This document shows positions 24,291 to 38,100 of a stretch of DNA of 64,000 nt, piece by piece. The position numbers were made by a program, and so were the translations under genes. Origin of the DNA: Odiellus spinosus (lineage: Eukaryota > Arthropoda > Arachnida > Opiliones > Phalangiidae); the NCBI GenBank assembly GCA_963920705.1, contig OY987236.1, positions 7,550,190 through 7,614,189 of the forward strand, given 5' to 3'. The notes below the pieces were generated by a model. It worked only from the letters and a program-made list of their open reading frames with translations, searched no databases and had not been told where the DNA came from. Each line of letters begins with the position of its first letter. The first letter of the stretch is position 1.

Positions 24291-25388
24291 AAAATGCTAA
24301 ACCTATGCTGTTGAATACGTACAAAACTTTTCCTTCTCATTAACCGTTATGGGCGTTTTTGATTAAAAATAATTTTAACCCACAGCCAGAAAATTATTTA
24401 ATTTCGTAAATTGTTTTAAAAAGGTGTGATAATAATTCGATTTTCCCATCGGACTATTTCCTGTTAGTTTTAGATGTTGAAAAACCTTAAGGGTTCTTAA
24501 TATAATTGGATTTTACATTTTTGTGGGAAAAGGCTTCAGGGATGAATAAGATGATATTATCGCGTGGTTTTTCTGACGATAATATTAGAAGTAACACTAT
24601 TATCCCAAGTATGACACTAATAATAGACATTTAATGTCCATATTAATTTGATAGTCTTCATTATATTATAAACGATATTTAGTCTTGCATGAAATAAACG
24701 ATAAGATTGTAAATTTAAAACAAAGCTGGGATTTAAACTCGTAAGGTATAAAATATTGCTTCTATCTGTAAAAGGGTTTTAGACGTCGCCTGTATTGCAT
24801 CCTGAAAAATATCCATATAGATTGAATTATGAAATTGGGTGTTTTTAATTGGCTATATTTAATCCCATGAGGAATTTGAGAAGCGAAGAAATTATAACCG
24901 CACCCTGCTGGGGTTTTAGGAAATAAGGGGTTAAGGACGTGAGGTTAACGCGCAATGAGAAATTGCGCAGCCAAAACATTATTAATGTAACGGTATAATG
25001 CGTAATAATCACTCTTAAAATATATATTATACATATATTTATAATTCAGAGGAGAAAAATTCAAGGTTGTATCGTAGAGAATGTCACGGGAAAGTGAAAT
25101 TTTATATGCTTTAAAAATTATGTAAATTATAGACCAATTTTGGAAATTAACCTCTAAACTCTGACAATTAGGAAAAAGACAATTAGTATTGTTTAAAAAA
25201 TATTTGGAATGAGCTTTAAATTTATTCTATTACAGGTTAATTAGAATAATTAAAAATTACGCTTATATCGGATATAATAATGTATAATTTTTAAATCGTT
25301 AGTACCATATATATAGTCAAGACGTTTATTAATTAAGTTTTAATTAAAATTTCTAAAACCAGATAATTTTCACTAAATACCTTTAATG

Positions 25389-25486
25389 ATTTACATTTCA
25401 CTATAACTTAACCAATTTACATTTCACTATAACTTTACCAATTTGCATTTCATTGTAACTTTATCAATTTACACATCATTATACAT
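25389..25486 (+). repeat. 26-bp tandem repeat, about 4 copies
   Basis: TTTACATTTCACTATAACTT plus about 6 bases, repeated with increasing divergence to the right. Confidence 0.8.
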
Positions 25487-25579
25487 TTAAATATTTACTC
25501 AACCTTTAAATTTAATTTAAAGTGTTTCTGATATAACAAATTATATGGGCTTCCAAAATATTTTTACATTAAAGGTACA

Positions 25580-25683
25580 CCAGTTGAAAACGCCGCACGT
25601 AGCTTGATTGTGGTTACTCCATTGGTTCCTCACATCATCATATGTGACGTAACACTCCCGTTGGTGTGACGTTTTCAAACTGG
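25580..25683. repeat. Small foldback element
   Basis: CCAGTTGAAAACG (25580-25592) and CGTTTTCAAACTGG (25670-25683) form inverted arms with one indel around a roughly 77-bp interior. The left flank includes TTAAAGG. Probably a MITE fragment. Confidence 0.5.
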
Positions 25684-26109
25684 GTCCGCGGTCATATTTA
25701 TGTATCTTTAAATCTTTATTTCTTTATTAATATATAAAAGTGACGGACGGACTGGAAAAAAATATAATTTTTTTCCAAAAACATTCTTTCAAAAAAAAAA
25801 TATTTCGACACGTCCATGGCCACTTGACCCTTCGGAAAAGGAACTTAACTAGTTAAAATAATTGATAGTTTAAATATAAACGGATACCCTCTTTATTTTT
25901 ACCATAAAAGTGTGGTAATGCGCGCTTCACGATTTTAACCGATTTTAAGATTTTCTACGCCGTATTAAGTTTTGCTTTTTTTTTTTACCAAATATCAATA
26001 CCGGTTTTGATGATTAACCAATAGGATGAGATTTCTTTATATTATGATTTTTCTACTCGAATGTTTACATCCTCAACTTATTATTTTGCTTTATTGATTA
26101 ATTTGACAG

Positions 26110-29100
26110 ATTAAGAAGTTGAAAGCCAGGGATGTCCGCACCGACCGGATGAGAGTTCACAACGCCCAGCAACGAAAGGCCGAACGTTGGCATTATTACA
26201 TGGTAAAACTTTTCTGTTCAATAATTTAGAACCGTGTCGATAATTACATAAGCCGCGTTCATACTTGGAATCGATTTATACCGTTTCAAAACGATTCGCT
26301 AGAGTCGTGTGAAACCGTCTTTTTCTCAAATCGATTTGATTTGATTTCTCGAAACTGCTTCGGGAACTAATTTAACTTATTAATTTTACTGTCTTTAAAT
26401 TTAAATAACTAAATATAAACTTAAATTCCAAGGCTACTTAGAGATAAGAGAGTAACTTCACCCGTCCTTCCATTTCGAGGTTGTAATGAACTATAATTAA
26501 ATACCACGAACAACGGCGCACGACAGCCATTAGAATATTTCTACATAAATTAAAAAATTACATTCAAATTAGTTTTAAATTGAATATAATTTTCAGGACG
26601 AACGACTGGAAACGATCAAGGAATTTGTAGAAGCGGAAGCGGGTGTCGGGATGGTGGGGCCGGCGCCCCACCGGGATCCCATTCCACCTACCCCACCCCC
26701 AAGGAGAATACCGGTACGTTGCCCTATTTAATTAACATATCAGATAAAATTTATATGAAAGTTTTTAAACCCGTATTCGATAAAACGAAAAATATTAAAA
26801 TAATTAACACGCGAACTTTTATATTTTTTGTTGCACGCAGGTTGCGACGCCTACGCAAAAGACGCACTCGCAAATAGTTCGGAGTCGAATATCAGTAAAT
26901 GTTGCCAAAGCTTCGCCAACCCCGCCTACTAGCCAACCATCCAGGGTGAGTTCTAGTTTAAATTAATTATATATTATAATAATAATTTTGACATGAGTGT
27001 GTGGGCTCAAAAGGTTTTTGAGGTTTAAATCGTGAAGTTTCAGTCTCATCAGGAATCCATATACAAATATAGAAGAAATATATAGTTCAGGCTTTATGGG
27101 AGAGGGTAGGAGAGAAGAGGCGTGTCTTATTTTCATTAGGCGAAACGGGGGTCGTAATCAGGGCAAACAAATTTGTTTTGCCACTCCCGTCAGCAACGTC
27201 ATTTCAATGAGATGTATAGTTTTGTCCCTCAACCCTGGTTTGCTTGCCTTTAAAATAAACAGAATATGGTGGGGTGGGGGGGAGTAAACTACTAGTGTAT
27301 AGGGCTCCAAAATGGAGTGTTTCTTAGGAACCTACCCCATTTTTCCCCTCCACACCACCTCTCTCCTCCAATATTTCAGGAGATAGACCAATTCTTCACA
27401 AACAGGTGCCCAATATTAAAAATAAGAAAAATAAAAACATGTTTCTGTCACTAAGCATAAATAAAATGGGGGTACCTTCTTCTTATCTTGAAATAAATCG
27501 CTGTTTACACGACCTGTATAATTTATATATTAGATAATTTAAATGATTTTATTTATTAATTTTGTTTTCAGTCCGTTATGTACCAACGTTTGCAATCGGA
27601 GCATCTTCAGTTGCAACGTTCGTTCGCTCTCTTGAAACAACTAGTGTCCGAATCATGTGGCTCTCAACGTCAAAATAATGCCAATGTAGGTGCAACCTTC
27701 TCTAATTATTATAATTAAATCCGAAAATAAAATCCGTTACCTCGTTATAGTCACATCCTAAAATAATCTGCAACTTTTTTTTTCCTTGTGGAATATAATT
27801 AACCCAAAGTAATTGAAGGTATCATTATATATATATTTTCTTAATTGATTTCCAGTTATCCAAGTTGGAGGAGGAAAAGCGAGTTCTGCTGCAAACAACT
27901 AAACAGTTGCAAAATAAGGTGAGTGAAGAAACGATCTTTGATGTTTTCTAGTTTTTATTTTCAAATTATTTTTCGCAGTTTCTTTGAGACGATTTTATAT
28001 ATACTTTAAATAATATTAAATTTAAGATTGTGTATTATTCAGCCTCAGCTTTGTTCATTTTACAAACTGTTCTCGAACAACTGAAAATATTTTATTTGAA
28101 AAAATATTTAATTTAATTTTTTTTAAATGCATCTTAAATAGATTTTTAAATTTAAACTTAATGATCTTATAATACTCTTAATTTTCAGTAGGGATTGTTG
28201 ATATTCAACGGAATAATTATAAATTAAAGGGAGAATGCAACGTAATAATAAATAGGCTTAGCTGGATTCATGGACATCCTGAATTTCTTCGCATTGAAGG
28301 GTTCTGCGACCAACGAATATTATTGAAAGTTTTATGGTGATCTCGCCTAAACGTCGACCTTTGCTCATTGGTGCAAAGAAATTCAGGATCTCAATGAATC
28401 CAACTAATTTAATATTTGTTTGTAAGTTTTTTACTAGTGGATTAGGCCTATTTAAACGATAAGTAATCGATAAAAAATCTCTTGTTAGGTTGCATTCTCC
28501 CTTTAAAACTAAATATTTTGTTTAAATCTATAATTTAAATATAAATTTGTTTTTCAGGTTAAAGATTTGCAAGAGAAACTAAACGAGTATCAAGAACAGA
28601 ATGAACTCTTAGAATTTCGCATCTTAGAATTGGATCATTGTACTGATAAGGTAAGTTTTTTTAATTATCAATTAGTTTGATTATTTTTAGCGCGATATTT
28701 ATTGAGAATGAAGAGGTTGATCGTGTAGGCCTACTCTACTAGACTATAGTGGGCGTATATTTCAAGGTTTCCATCTAGTGTATATTAATCTCGTTTATCA
28801 AAATAAAATAATAAATTGTATATTAGACGTCTGAGACAACGAGTAGTTAGAGTTATTTCTGGTAGGCTGCTACGATCAATTCTTAGAATTTAAAATTCAC
28901 GAAATAAGTAGTGCCACTTACATCTTCGATTTAGTTTTTAAAGTTTTCTGATTTTTACAATTTAGAAGTTGAGAAGAAAGAGTTTTAGACATAATTTTAA
29001 GGGGTAATGAAGACGAGGAACGTATTTGTTTAAAAATGGCAATAAAACATCGTAAAATTTTATTTAATTGAAGTAACGATTTGAGCCCGCTAAGCCTAAC

Positions 29101-32100
29101 TCAATTTTCAGTAAAATTCGCGTTTAATCTTCAGTTGGTGCGCTTGAATTATTTTAAAACGCTCTCAGGTGATTAGGGCTGTCATTTGTATCCATGTTTT
29201 ATCAGTATGACCAGAGGTATATAATAACTCCCTTCGGGGGGAAGTATGAAAGGTAGGCAAAATCGACGAACAACAAGTGCCCGGCGTAAATCGCGGCGGA
29301 TCGACACACCGCTTTACTCCCAAAAAATAGTTACACCATTTTGAACCTCACTAAATTTTCCCTACGCACACTTCCGGAACTTGCGAGCTGAAGTCAACCT
29401 TCGACTCCAATTTAACAGACAGCCTGACTCCTGAGACAGGAAGTTCTAAACACAAATCGAGCCGTCTTGTTTATACAAAGACCATTTACTAGAGTAGCGA
29501 CATTGAGAAGTCCAGCGCGAGCTAGTGGCCTAGATAGTCAGCAGCGGGCTCTTGTTGTTCGTGATTTTTAGCATTGGTAGTATAGGGGCTTTCATACTTC
29601 TCCCCGAAGGGGGTTATTATATACCTCTGGTATGACTGTGAAAATTTAATTAGGCTTAGCAGGATTAACGGACAACATTTGTTAATTAACCTCACATTAA
29701 CACGAGACCTTTGGTAAGTTTAAATAATGTTTTATGCATATTATAACAGTCATAATTGATCAAAATAACACGTTCCACGTTTTCATTTAAAGGGCATGTA
29801 GAAAACACTCATTCTACCGCCCCCATAAGGTTCAAATCTTCCGTAAAGAAAGTCTTGTGATTCTATTTCCTTTAAAAACAAATTAAAACCTCTTTTACTA
29901 GTTACGTTTGGGGAAGTCCGTAAATGACGCGTGTTTTTTGTCACGTTGTGATCGTAAAAAGACCCAGTCTCCCATGACACCCTTGTCGTCAAAAACATGA
30001 CACAGTCTAAGGTACAACTTCCTATATATGAACTGCCCTGCATTAGTTGAATTTTCTATATTTTTTGATAGAAATTATTGTTTGTAATACAGACAAACAA
30101 ACGTTCCGACATTGTTAGACCTATTCGTAATTGAATCGTCTTTCATCGCTTGAAAAAAAATAAAGCAGTTTGAATTAATTAACTTCTCTGGTTCAAACGA
30201 AAGCGTATAATTAAAATTCGCGCGTAGGACCGGCTCATTAAAGTCCCTCTTATACATATATACGGAATAAGACGGTTAATAATTAATAACCGAAAAATCC
30301 GGGGTCTCACAGTAGGAGGAACCAAGTAGAACTAAGAAAAATCTCCTAAAATAAAACGGTGTGTTTTAGCAATATTCCATAGCTCAAGGGGCTTAAATGG
30401 AGGGTGAAGAAGAAAATTTAAGTGATATTTTATCAAATCTTTTAGTATTAAGATCTTTTTGTATAGTAAATCATTCAGGAAGTGCCCTTAAATCATTTTA
30501 AATAAAGTAAAGGACTCAGATTTTGTTATTACGTCGGAATAAATGCATACATTTTATAATAGTTGTTAAAAATTCGCCCCGAAGTCATAAATGTGTCCTT
30601 ATTCAACTGATTTTACCCCAAGACCGTCCCTGACCTCCTCTTCCCTTTGTAAATTACGTCATCGGGTACTTAAAAATTATACCTCAGACCGATCAGGCGA
30701 CGCTTGGTACCAGAGACCAGATATAATTAAGACTTTTAAATAGACAAAGCTGAAGTCCTCTATCTGATTTTTGAAAGAGACACATGGATTAAATGAACGT
30801 TTGACATTGAGAAACCACTGATAAATCAGCTGGCGACTCTTGATTCCAAAGACCAGATATAATTGAATTCTAAATGAACAATCTATCTGCTATTTGAGAT
30901 AAGTAGATGATGGTGAGAAACCTCTGACCATTCGACGCTTGATATCAACGACCAACTGCTAAAGTCCACTATCTGATCTTTGATATCAAGAAACCAATAG
31001 AAAAGCGGATCAAATAAGCAGACTAAGTTGCTCAAACACGCTCAAACATCTAGGGAAGAAATATTTCTTTCTGTAGGAAAATAGCATCAAAACCAATATT
31101 TCCCATGGTTTCCCTTAAAGTTTTCATCTTCTCTTTAATCCCTGTTAGCGTGGCTTGGAGGGTTTATTACCTGTAAGTGGATATCGTCTCGTATCTAGTA
31201 GAACCCTTGGGAAATGCTTATTCGACGCGTAATATTAAAAACTCCGCTCGTTGAGTGTGTTAAAATAGAATGGGGTACTTTTTGAAAGAGCTAGAGGATC
31301 TAAAGTTTATAACCCTACGTATTTCTATACCAGATTTTTTTGGCAAAGATTTTTTCCCCTCACATTTTGGGTATAGTTAGTAAGGAAAGCCTCGTAGTTT
31401 TATAAGGGGAAAAAGGGGATCATTTTCTTTTCCTTTTCCTCGTCATTCGATGCGAAACCTTGTCCTAGCTACACCCTTTTAGCTACAAACGGATTTTATT
31501 ATCCCGTCGAATATAACGCGACTTTTTATAGAAAGTTTTTAATCGCTTTCACGGGAAACTGTCGCTTTTTAGTCGTGAATTTTACTTAAATTCGTTCCAA
31601 TTAATTTAAGGATTTAGTGATTGTTATATTAATTAGTACAAAGGTAAACTATTTTGGTCGTGAAAATTATTTCCATCATGCCGAGATTTTGAGCTTAAAA
31701 TATAATTAAATTAAATAGCTCGAATTAACCAAAAAAATTCTGTCAGGATTTCGTATAAAAAACCCCAGTGACGTCATTCCTATCTCTATTTTTGTCGCTC
31801 TTTCGTAAAAATGAATAAACCAAAGTAGAAGCTCTGGAGCAGATTTTCTCACTTTGCGCGTTTAATAGATTTCCGGCTGTATCTTTAAGAGCCTGACGAT
31901 TTAGTCAAGTCCCTTTTCTGAAAAGTCTTATTTCTCTTTTAAACAGTTGCGATAAAAACCACAGTTTCAATTTATATTTAAGAGTTGACTTTTATATTGC
32001 ACGTTTCTGCTTCACAGACTAATTAATAGTGCATCTATTATGAACGAAAATAAAGCTTCCAACTCGGAGCATGCCCAGAAACAAACTGGATTAAATGAAC

Positions 32101-35100
32101 AACCCGAGGAATTTAATGGATGTGCTATTGATTAGGATTATTGTAACCTAACTGCCCCTTTAAAGTCATCCTCTTTTCTTGCTTAGCGGGCTACGTTTGA
32201 CATGACAAATTCTCCTTAGATTAAGCTTGAAATATAAATAACTTTGATTAGCTTAAATTCGAAAACTTAGAATATTTACGCTGCCTAAACTAAGGCGTTT
32301 TCTAAATTGTGTTTTGGTTGTTTTTCGTCCGAGTGTTTTTCTCCCTCTTGATGATACGTCGTCTTTAACGTAATCAATTTCAGGGTGTAACATCGTCGGA
32401 TGTGCGGGACAATGGGTGTAATACCGACTTTTGTATCGGCGGCACCTCTGAGAACAGTGACGCCGAAGAGGACCATCACCACAGTCCTTGTTACGATTCT
32501 TTCGACGAACAAGTAGCTCGCTGCCAAGATTTGGACACGCAGGTTAGCCATTTTTAACATTTTTAATCACGCGTGGAGATTCGGAGATATGTCGAGGATA
32601 TTTCGTTTATTTTGGCATGATCATGTTCAAACAATGTCACGCCCCGTAAGCTTTATACAGCACCAGGAATATTTTGAAACCCGTGTTATTTCAAACGTGT
32701 CGACGCGGTGAACGACTTAATTTTTATCCCCTTCCAATTATTGGATTTGGTTTAAATAACGTAATCGTAAGTTAAACAATATTTTCGTAAGTGTTATACA
32801 TCTTAAAAAAATATTTTAACTTTTGCTTGAACAAATGAATAGGTTTTACTTTTTTGTAGTAATTACTAATCCCCATAATTTTGGAATTCTCCCACAAAAA
32901 TATTCACTGGTTTGTCAGTACATGTATCTAGGTGTAAAATTAGCTTCTATTCGTTTTAGAAAGGTCGAAAGGTTAATTTTTGGGATCTGTAGATATACTT
33001 TGTCCAAAAATGTAATCATGGTTTTAAAGTGCCGTGTGAACGCAGCTTTATTTATTCCTGAAAATTGAATTACTTTCCGCCACTCAAGCGACCAAAACAT
33101 AATTATAACACTTCAAATTGGTGTTTTAATGAGATAAACGAAAATTGCGTCCGTCTCTCGCACTTATGACTATTACTTAAGATATAAACCAATGATTTTA
33201 GGTCTTTAAACCCCAACTCTTTCTTTCAGTTTTGTCGAATTTATTTATAATTTGCCCCTTGATTTTTTTTCCTCGCGACTGTAGGTGGATTCGCTCCAAG
33301 GGGAATTGCGCAAGATCTCATCTCTACCAGTAAGTTGATTTTCGATCATGCGTCAATTTTTTTCGCCTTGAATATCCAAGCTCCAAAAGCCAAACAAGCG
33401 CACCAGCTTAACTAGATTACTCGCGAGAAACTTCCCAAGTTTCAAAGATGACTGTATCTTTTGCTTATTCAGGGTTTGAGTTGCGTTCAACGCGAAGCAA
33501 TTGCCCACAGCGCGTCTTGCGTTCGTAAATGTAAGCGAGAATTGGTAACACTCTGGAGCCGAGTCAACAGTTTAGCTTCACGGATGGAAAATAGATCCAT
33601 GGAGGTTAAAGGTCAAACGGAAGAAGGAAAAAAGGTAAGGCACCTATCCAAACATTGACGAGATATGTATTTCACCTTGAGAGCTATTGAATCAGAATGT
33701 TTACTTAGAAATAAAGAATAGTCCAAGTTTACGCGTGCTCCCGAGTCAAAGTGAAATAACTTTACTGTCAGTGCTTTTGGTTTTTGAAGTAATACGGTTA
33801 AAGTCAAGGGGAGAGAGATTCTGGCAATGATTTCATTATATTTCACCACAATATCTCTATGCAACTGGACAAACCGTAAATTTATTTAAAGTTTTAACTT
33901 GGGTGCTACGTGTGGTGTTAAAAGTAGAATTTTCCCCAACATTATTGGGATTTGGTACGTCTGTTTGGCTCGCTTCCAGTATTAGCGTGAAGTTAATATA
34001 CTTCAAACTTGTTTTGATCCAGTTTAAGTTTTTAGCACGTACAATATTAGGTTGCCTGCCATTTCTATCGTTTTGTTTCTTACAGATAAAGACTGGTTTA
34101 GCTTCGCCGATGTTAAGTCTGAGCCTAATAATGTTTTAAATAGTCTGTTCGTGGAATTGAACTCAATTAAGTTATGTTAGGGGAAATGATATTGGGAGAA
34201 CGATTTCAACTTAGTGTTACAATACGCCCAGTTCTAAAGATTTAATAAACCTGTATATATAAAGAAAAGTCTAAAGATTACCTGTTTGTCTAAATAAAGT
34301 CTTAAATGATTTCATTCAAAATGCTATTCGGAATATCTCCATGGATAGACTACATTTTGTCTCAATTGCTTTATTCCAAGTTGAGACTTGGTAACTATAG
34401 GCTAGAATTAGATTTGTCAATACTGATTATTCATAGTGGGATTTAGGAATAGTGTAGCTAAGACGATTCTATTTAAGACTTTTTTGCATTTAATTCCGAA
34501 GGGACTTTGGGTTGGCTCGTTTGTTTAAGGTGTCTAACCTTGGTATGCATCTGGTTTTCTTTTCCTAGATGGAACAGATTCTACGTTGTAGAACGAACGA
34601 CGTTTTAGATATTGAGGATATAATAAAAGTAAGTTACGTTTTCAAGTAATATTCCAGTGTTATTACGTGGTTAAATTAACAATTTAACGTAAATTTGGGT
34701 TACCAATAAGATAATTAGTAGACGGGTATTAAGGCCAAAAACCTTTCTAAATGTGGTAATTCCCTCCGAATTCTAGAATTAATTCTTAGCCGTATTCTCA
34801 TTGAGGAGTATTTACAATTTTTTATTATCTAATATGCAAACTAAATACGATTATTTAGTTTATAATCTTAATTGAAACTTAAGTTTTAGATTTAGTTTGT
34901 TATATATAAAACTATAGGTTCCTTCCATAGTTTTTGTTTATTGTTTATTTTAAAGTAATTGTGACCTACATATTAGCCACTTCGTGGTAAATCTTTCGTT
35001 CAAGTTTTTCTATCTTTAAAATAAGGCCCTATCAGAAATAGATGAACCGAAATTATCAACGAGAGCTTAGATTGGGAAATGCATTTTATTTGGAGTGAAT

Positions 35101-38100
35101 GGGGAGGGTAAGCACTGGGGGAATGGGCTTCCTCGGCCTCAATGAAATACCGAGGAGGATCTTGGGAAACTGATCGCCCCACGTAGCGACGGCTGCAAAC
35201 CAAGCCAGGTGGCGCATTCAACGTTTCTCGGCTAGGCGAAATTCCGCGGGGGAGGGGGCTACAACTGTCGTCTAAGAGAGGGGAAAAGGAGAACTTGCCT
35301 GTGGCGTTAGAGGAATAGCTCGTTGATAATTTCGGTTCATCTATTTCTGGCCCTATGTATCGATTGTTTTAGGATATCTTATCTTTAATCCAACGTTTTC
35401 AGAATCTTCAAAAACTAGAATCTGAATTGAACGAGGAAGAAGTCGAGGAAACTACATCCATGACCGAAAGTCAAATCCGCGAAATGGATTCCTCGAAAAC
35501 CGAAAGCGAATTAGATATGTCCTTGACCTCGTTGACCCCTGAATCGGAAGCCCCGTCTTTAGTCCACGCCGATAACGGCGGACTCTGTTTCGATTGTACG
35601 GTGGCCAAAGAAGGCGTTCGTAACTTAACACGTCGTATGAAAGAATGTTCCGTGGTAAACCATCCTCACTTGGAACCCAGGGCGCAATCCGCTAAGCCTA
35701 ATTTCGAAATGGGCGCGGCTCCTAGCGAAGATGAAGGACTAGGGGACGATCAAAGTCGAAGGGACGGATATTCGACTGGACCACCTAGTCTTAACGAAAG
35801 CGAGACTTCCGGTGCCGAAGAGCGACAAAGACTTCAAAGTCAGATACTAAGCCTTAGTCGCAGTTTAAGATTAACCGAGGAAATGGTGTCCCAATTGCGC
35901 GCCGAGTTGAGTTCCAAGGAGGAAACGATATCGCAGTTAATGTCTGATAACTGTCCAAACCGCGCCGCCAAAACAATCCTGGAACTCGAGGAACGCTTAT
36001 CCATTTGCGAAACGAATCGAGCAGAGTTGCAAGAACAAGTTCTGGAATTGGAGGAAGCGGAAAACGACGCTCGTTTGGAGAGTCAGAATTTACGAGCCTT
36101 GGTCGATAATTTGAAACGTCAGGAAGCCGAATTAGACGGACAATTGGACGCCGCGCGTCACGGTCTAGACGATTACGAGCGACAAGTGATGGCCATGGAA
36201 GTTTCCGACGAAGAGTTGCGAACTCAAATAAATTATCTAGAAACGTTGGTTTTCAAGTACGAGGAACACGTAGCCGATTTGGAGAAAAACGAGACTGATT
36301 TGAGACGCAAGCTAATGGAATTGGAAGCTGATAAGGAAGAGAAAAATAAGGTGTTGATTAAGGACTTGCGCGATGCCCAAACCGAGACGGTTGTCGCGAA
36401 AGAAACCCGAGAAACTCAAACTGAATCTCACGTGGATGACGCGAAGGTAATTAGATCGGAAAATAGTGGTAACTTGTTGGATAGGTTACTATCTTTGGAA
36501 GCTAAAGACGGACAATTACGCGATCAGCTACACCAAATGGACAGCGCCAATTTAAAATTGTGGCGAAAGCTGAAAGACGTCGATTCCGATTTGGATCAGT
36601 GTCGGAAAATGGACGATACTTCGATGGAAGTCGACAATGACGCTATCCGAAGAGGACCGGCCGATAGGTTGGACGATTTGTTACTGTCCATTCCTCCTAG
36701 CGTTACCGAAGAATGTTTAACTCCCTCTACGTTATCTCCTTCTTCGAGCGGTACCCTGGAACGCAAAGAAATTTTACCGGAAGCCACCTTGTTAAGGGAA
36801 ACGAAGCTTCGCGAACGTCTGAAGGAACTCGAAAACATCAATCGGGACTTTGAGAAAGAGTTGGGAATCCGGGAAAAACTGTGCAGAAAGAAGGAGACTG
36901 AGTGTCGGGAATGGGCCGCCAAGGAGAACAAGATTATTATCAAGATAGAATCGCTACGTCAAGAGGAAGAGAGTTTGCTAAATCGCATGAATCAACTTGA
37001 AAGTCAAAAACGCGATTTGGAAAGTAAAGTTCGAATCGCCGAACGTGAAAAGGAAGAATTGCTGGAAAAACATCGCCTAGAAATTGAAACATCTCAGAAA
37101 AGACACGAAGAAACTGTCTCGGAGCTTAAAACACGCCTGCGCGAACTCGAAGAACGTGAAGAATCGCATTCCGTCACGATTAAGGACTTGGAAAAACGGG
37201 ATCTGACGGACCGTTGCGGTTTTGACGTGGACGAACGTCAAGCGGCCGCCGTTCGCGAACAAATCGCCACTTTAAAAATGGAACAGTCGCGTTTAAGGAC
37301 CTTAATCGTGCGTCAAACTGCGGAGACTCACGAAGTGGTACGCGTCTTTGAGGAACAGTTGGAAAGCGTTATTCGCAAGCACGACAATGAAGAAGAAGCT
37401 TACAGACAAGAGATTCACGCGATGCGCGAACGCGAACGGTTATACCAAATCGAGATAAGCGAGTTGGCCGAGCAGAGGGCCGCCTTAGAAAAGGAGCTAA
37501 ACTTCAAACGCGAAGAATTGGAATCGATAAAGCGAGATTTCGATAAGAAGATGTTGTTGTTGGAAGAGGAACATCATCTGGTCGAGAACGAGTTGAAATG
37601 GAAGTTGAAGGAGATGGAAGACGGGACTAACGTCGCCGTCCGGGCCCTGGAGGCCAAACGCAGACAGTTGGAGTTGAGTCTCCAAGATGACCTCAAAGAC
37701 TTGAGGATTAAAGAGGACAGCTATAAGGGAAGGATCAGACAGTTGGAAAAACACGTGGATACCTTGAGGCAAGAGGTTACCAGTATCGCCTCCAGCTCGA
37801 ATTATGGTAATTATGATAGGCTATAAACCTGACGCTCAACAATAGGGACTTCAGTTCAAATTTTAAAATATTTAAGATTTGAACACTCCTATGGAGATTC
37901 AACGAAGTCACGTTGTGGAAGACACATTCGAAAGCGACGACCAATCGCTGGGTGAGAGAATCACGGAACTAGAGAAGAAGGAAGCCGCCTATTTAGAGAC
38001 CCTAGAGAACGCCGATCGCATCATCCACAGGATGGAACTGAGCTATAAACAGAAGATCGACGACTTGGAATCGACGGAAAGGTCATTGAGGACCAAGTTG

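Larger units (their letters stand above)
24291..26109. other. Gene-free interval before the coiled-coil gene
   Basis: No exon I can join in frame to the first visible exon at 26110. Contains the 26-bp repeat and a small foldback, listed separately. A missing 5' exon could lie here undetected. Confidence 0.4.

Noticed and set aside
36596..36943. Minus-strand frame opposite exon 11 of the coiled-coil gene (likewise 37077-37262 and 37497-37772)
   Set aside because: Antisense shadows of a long, GC-richer coding exon with strong codon bias.
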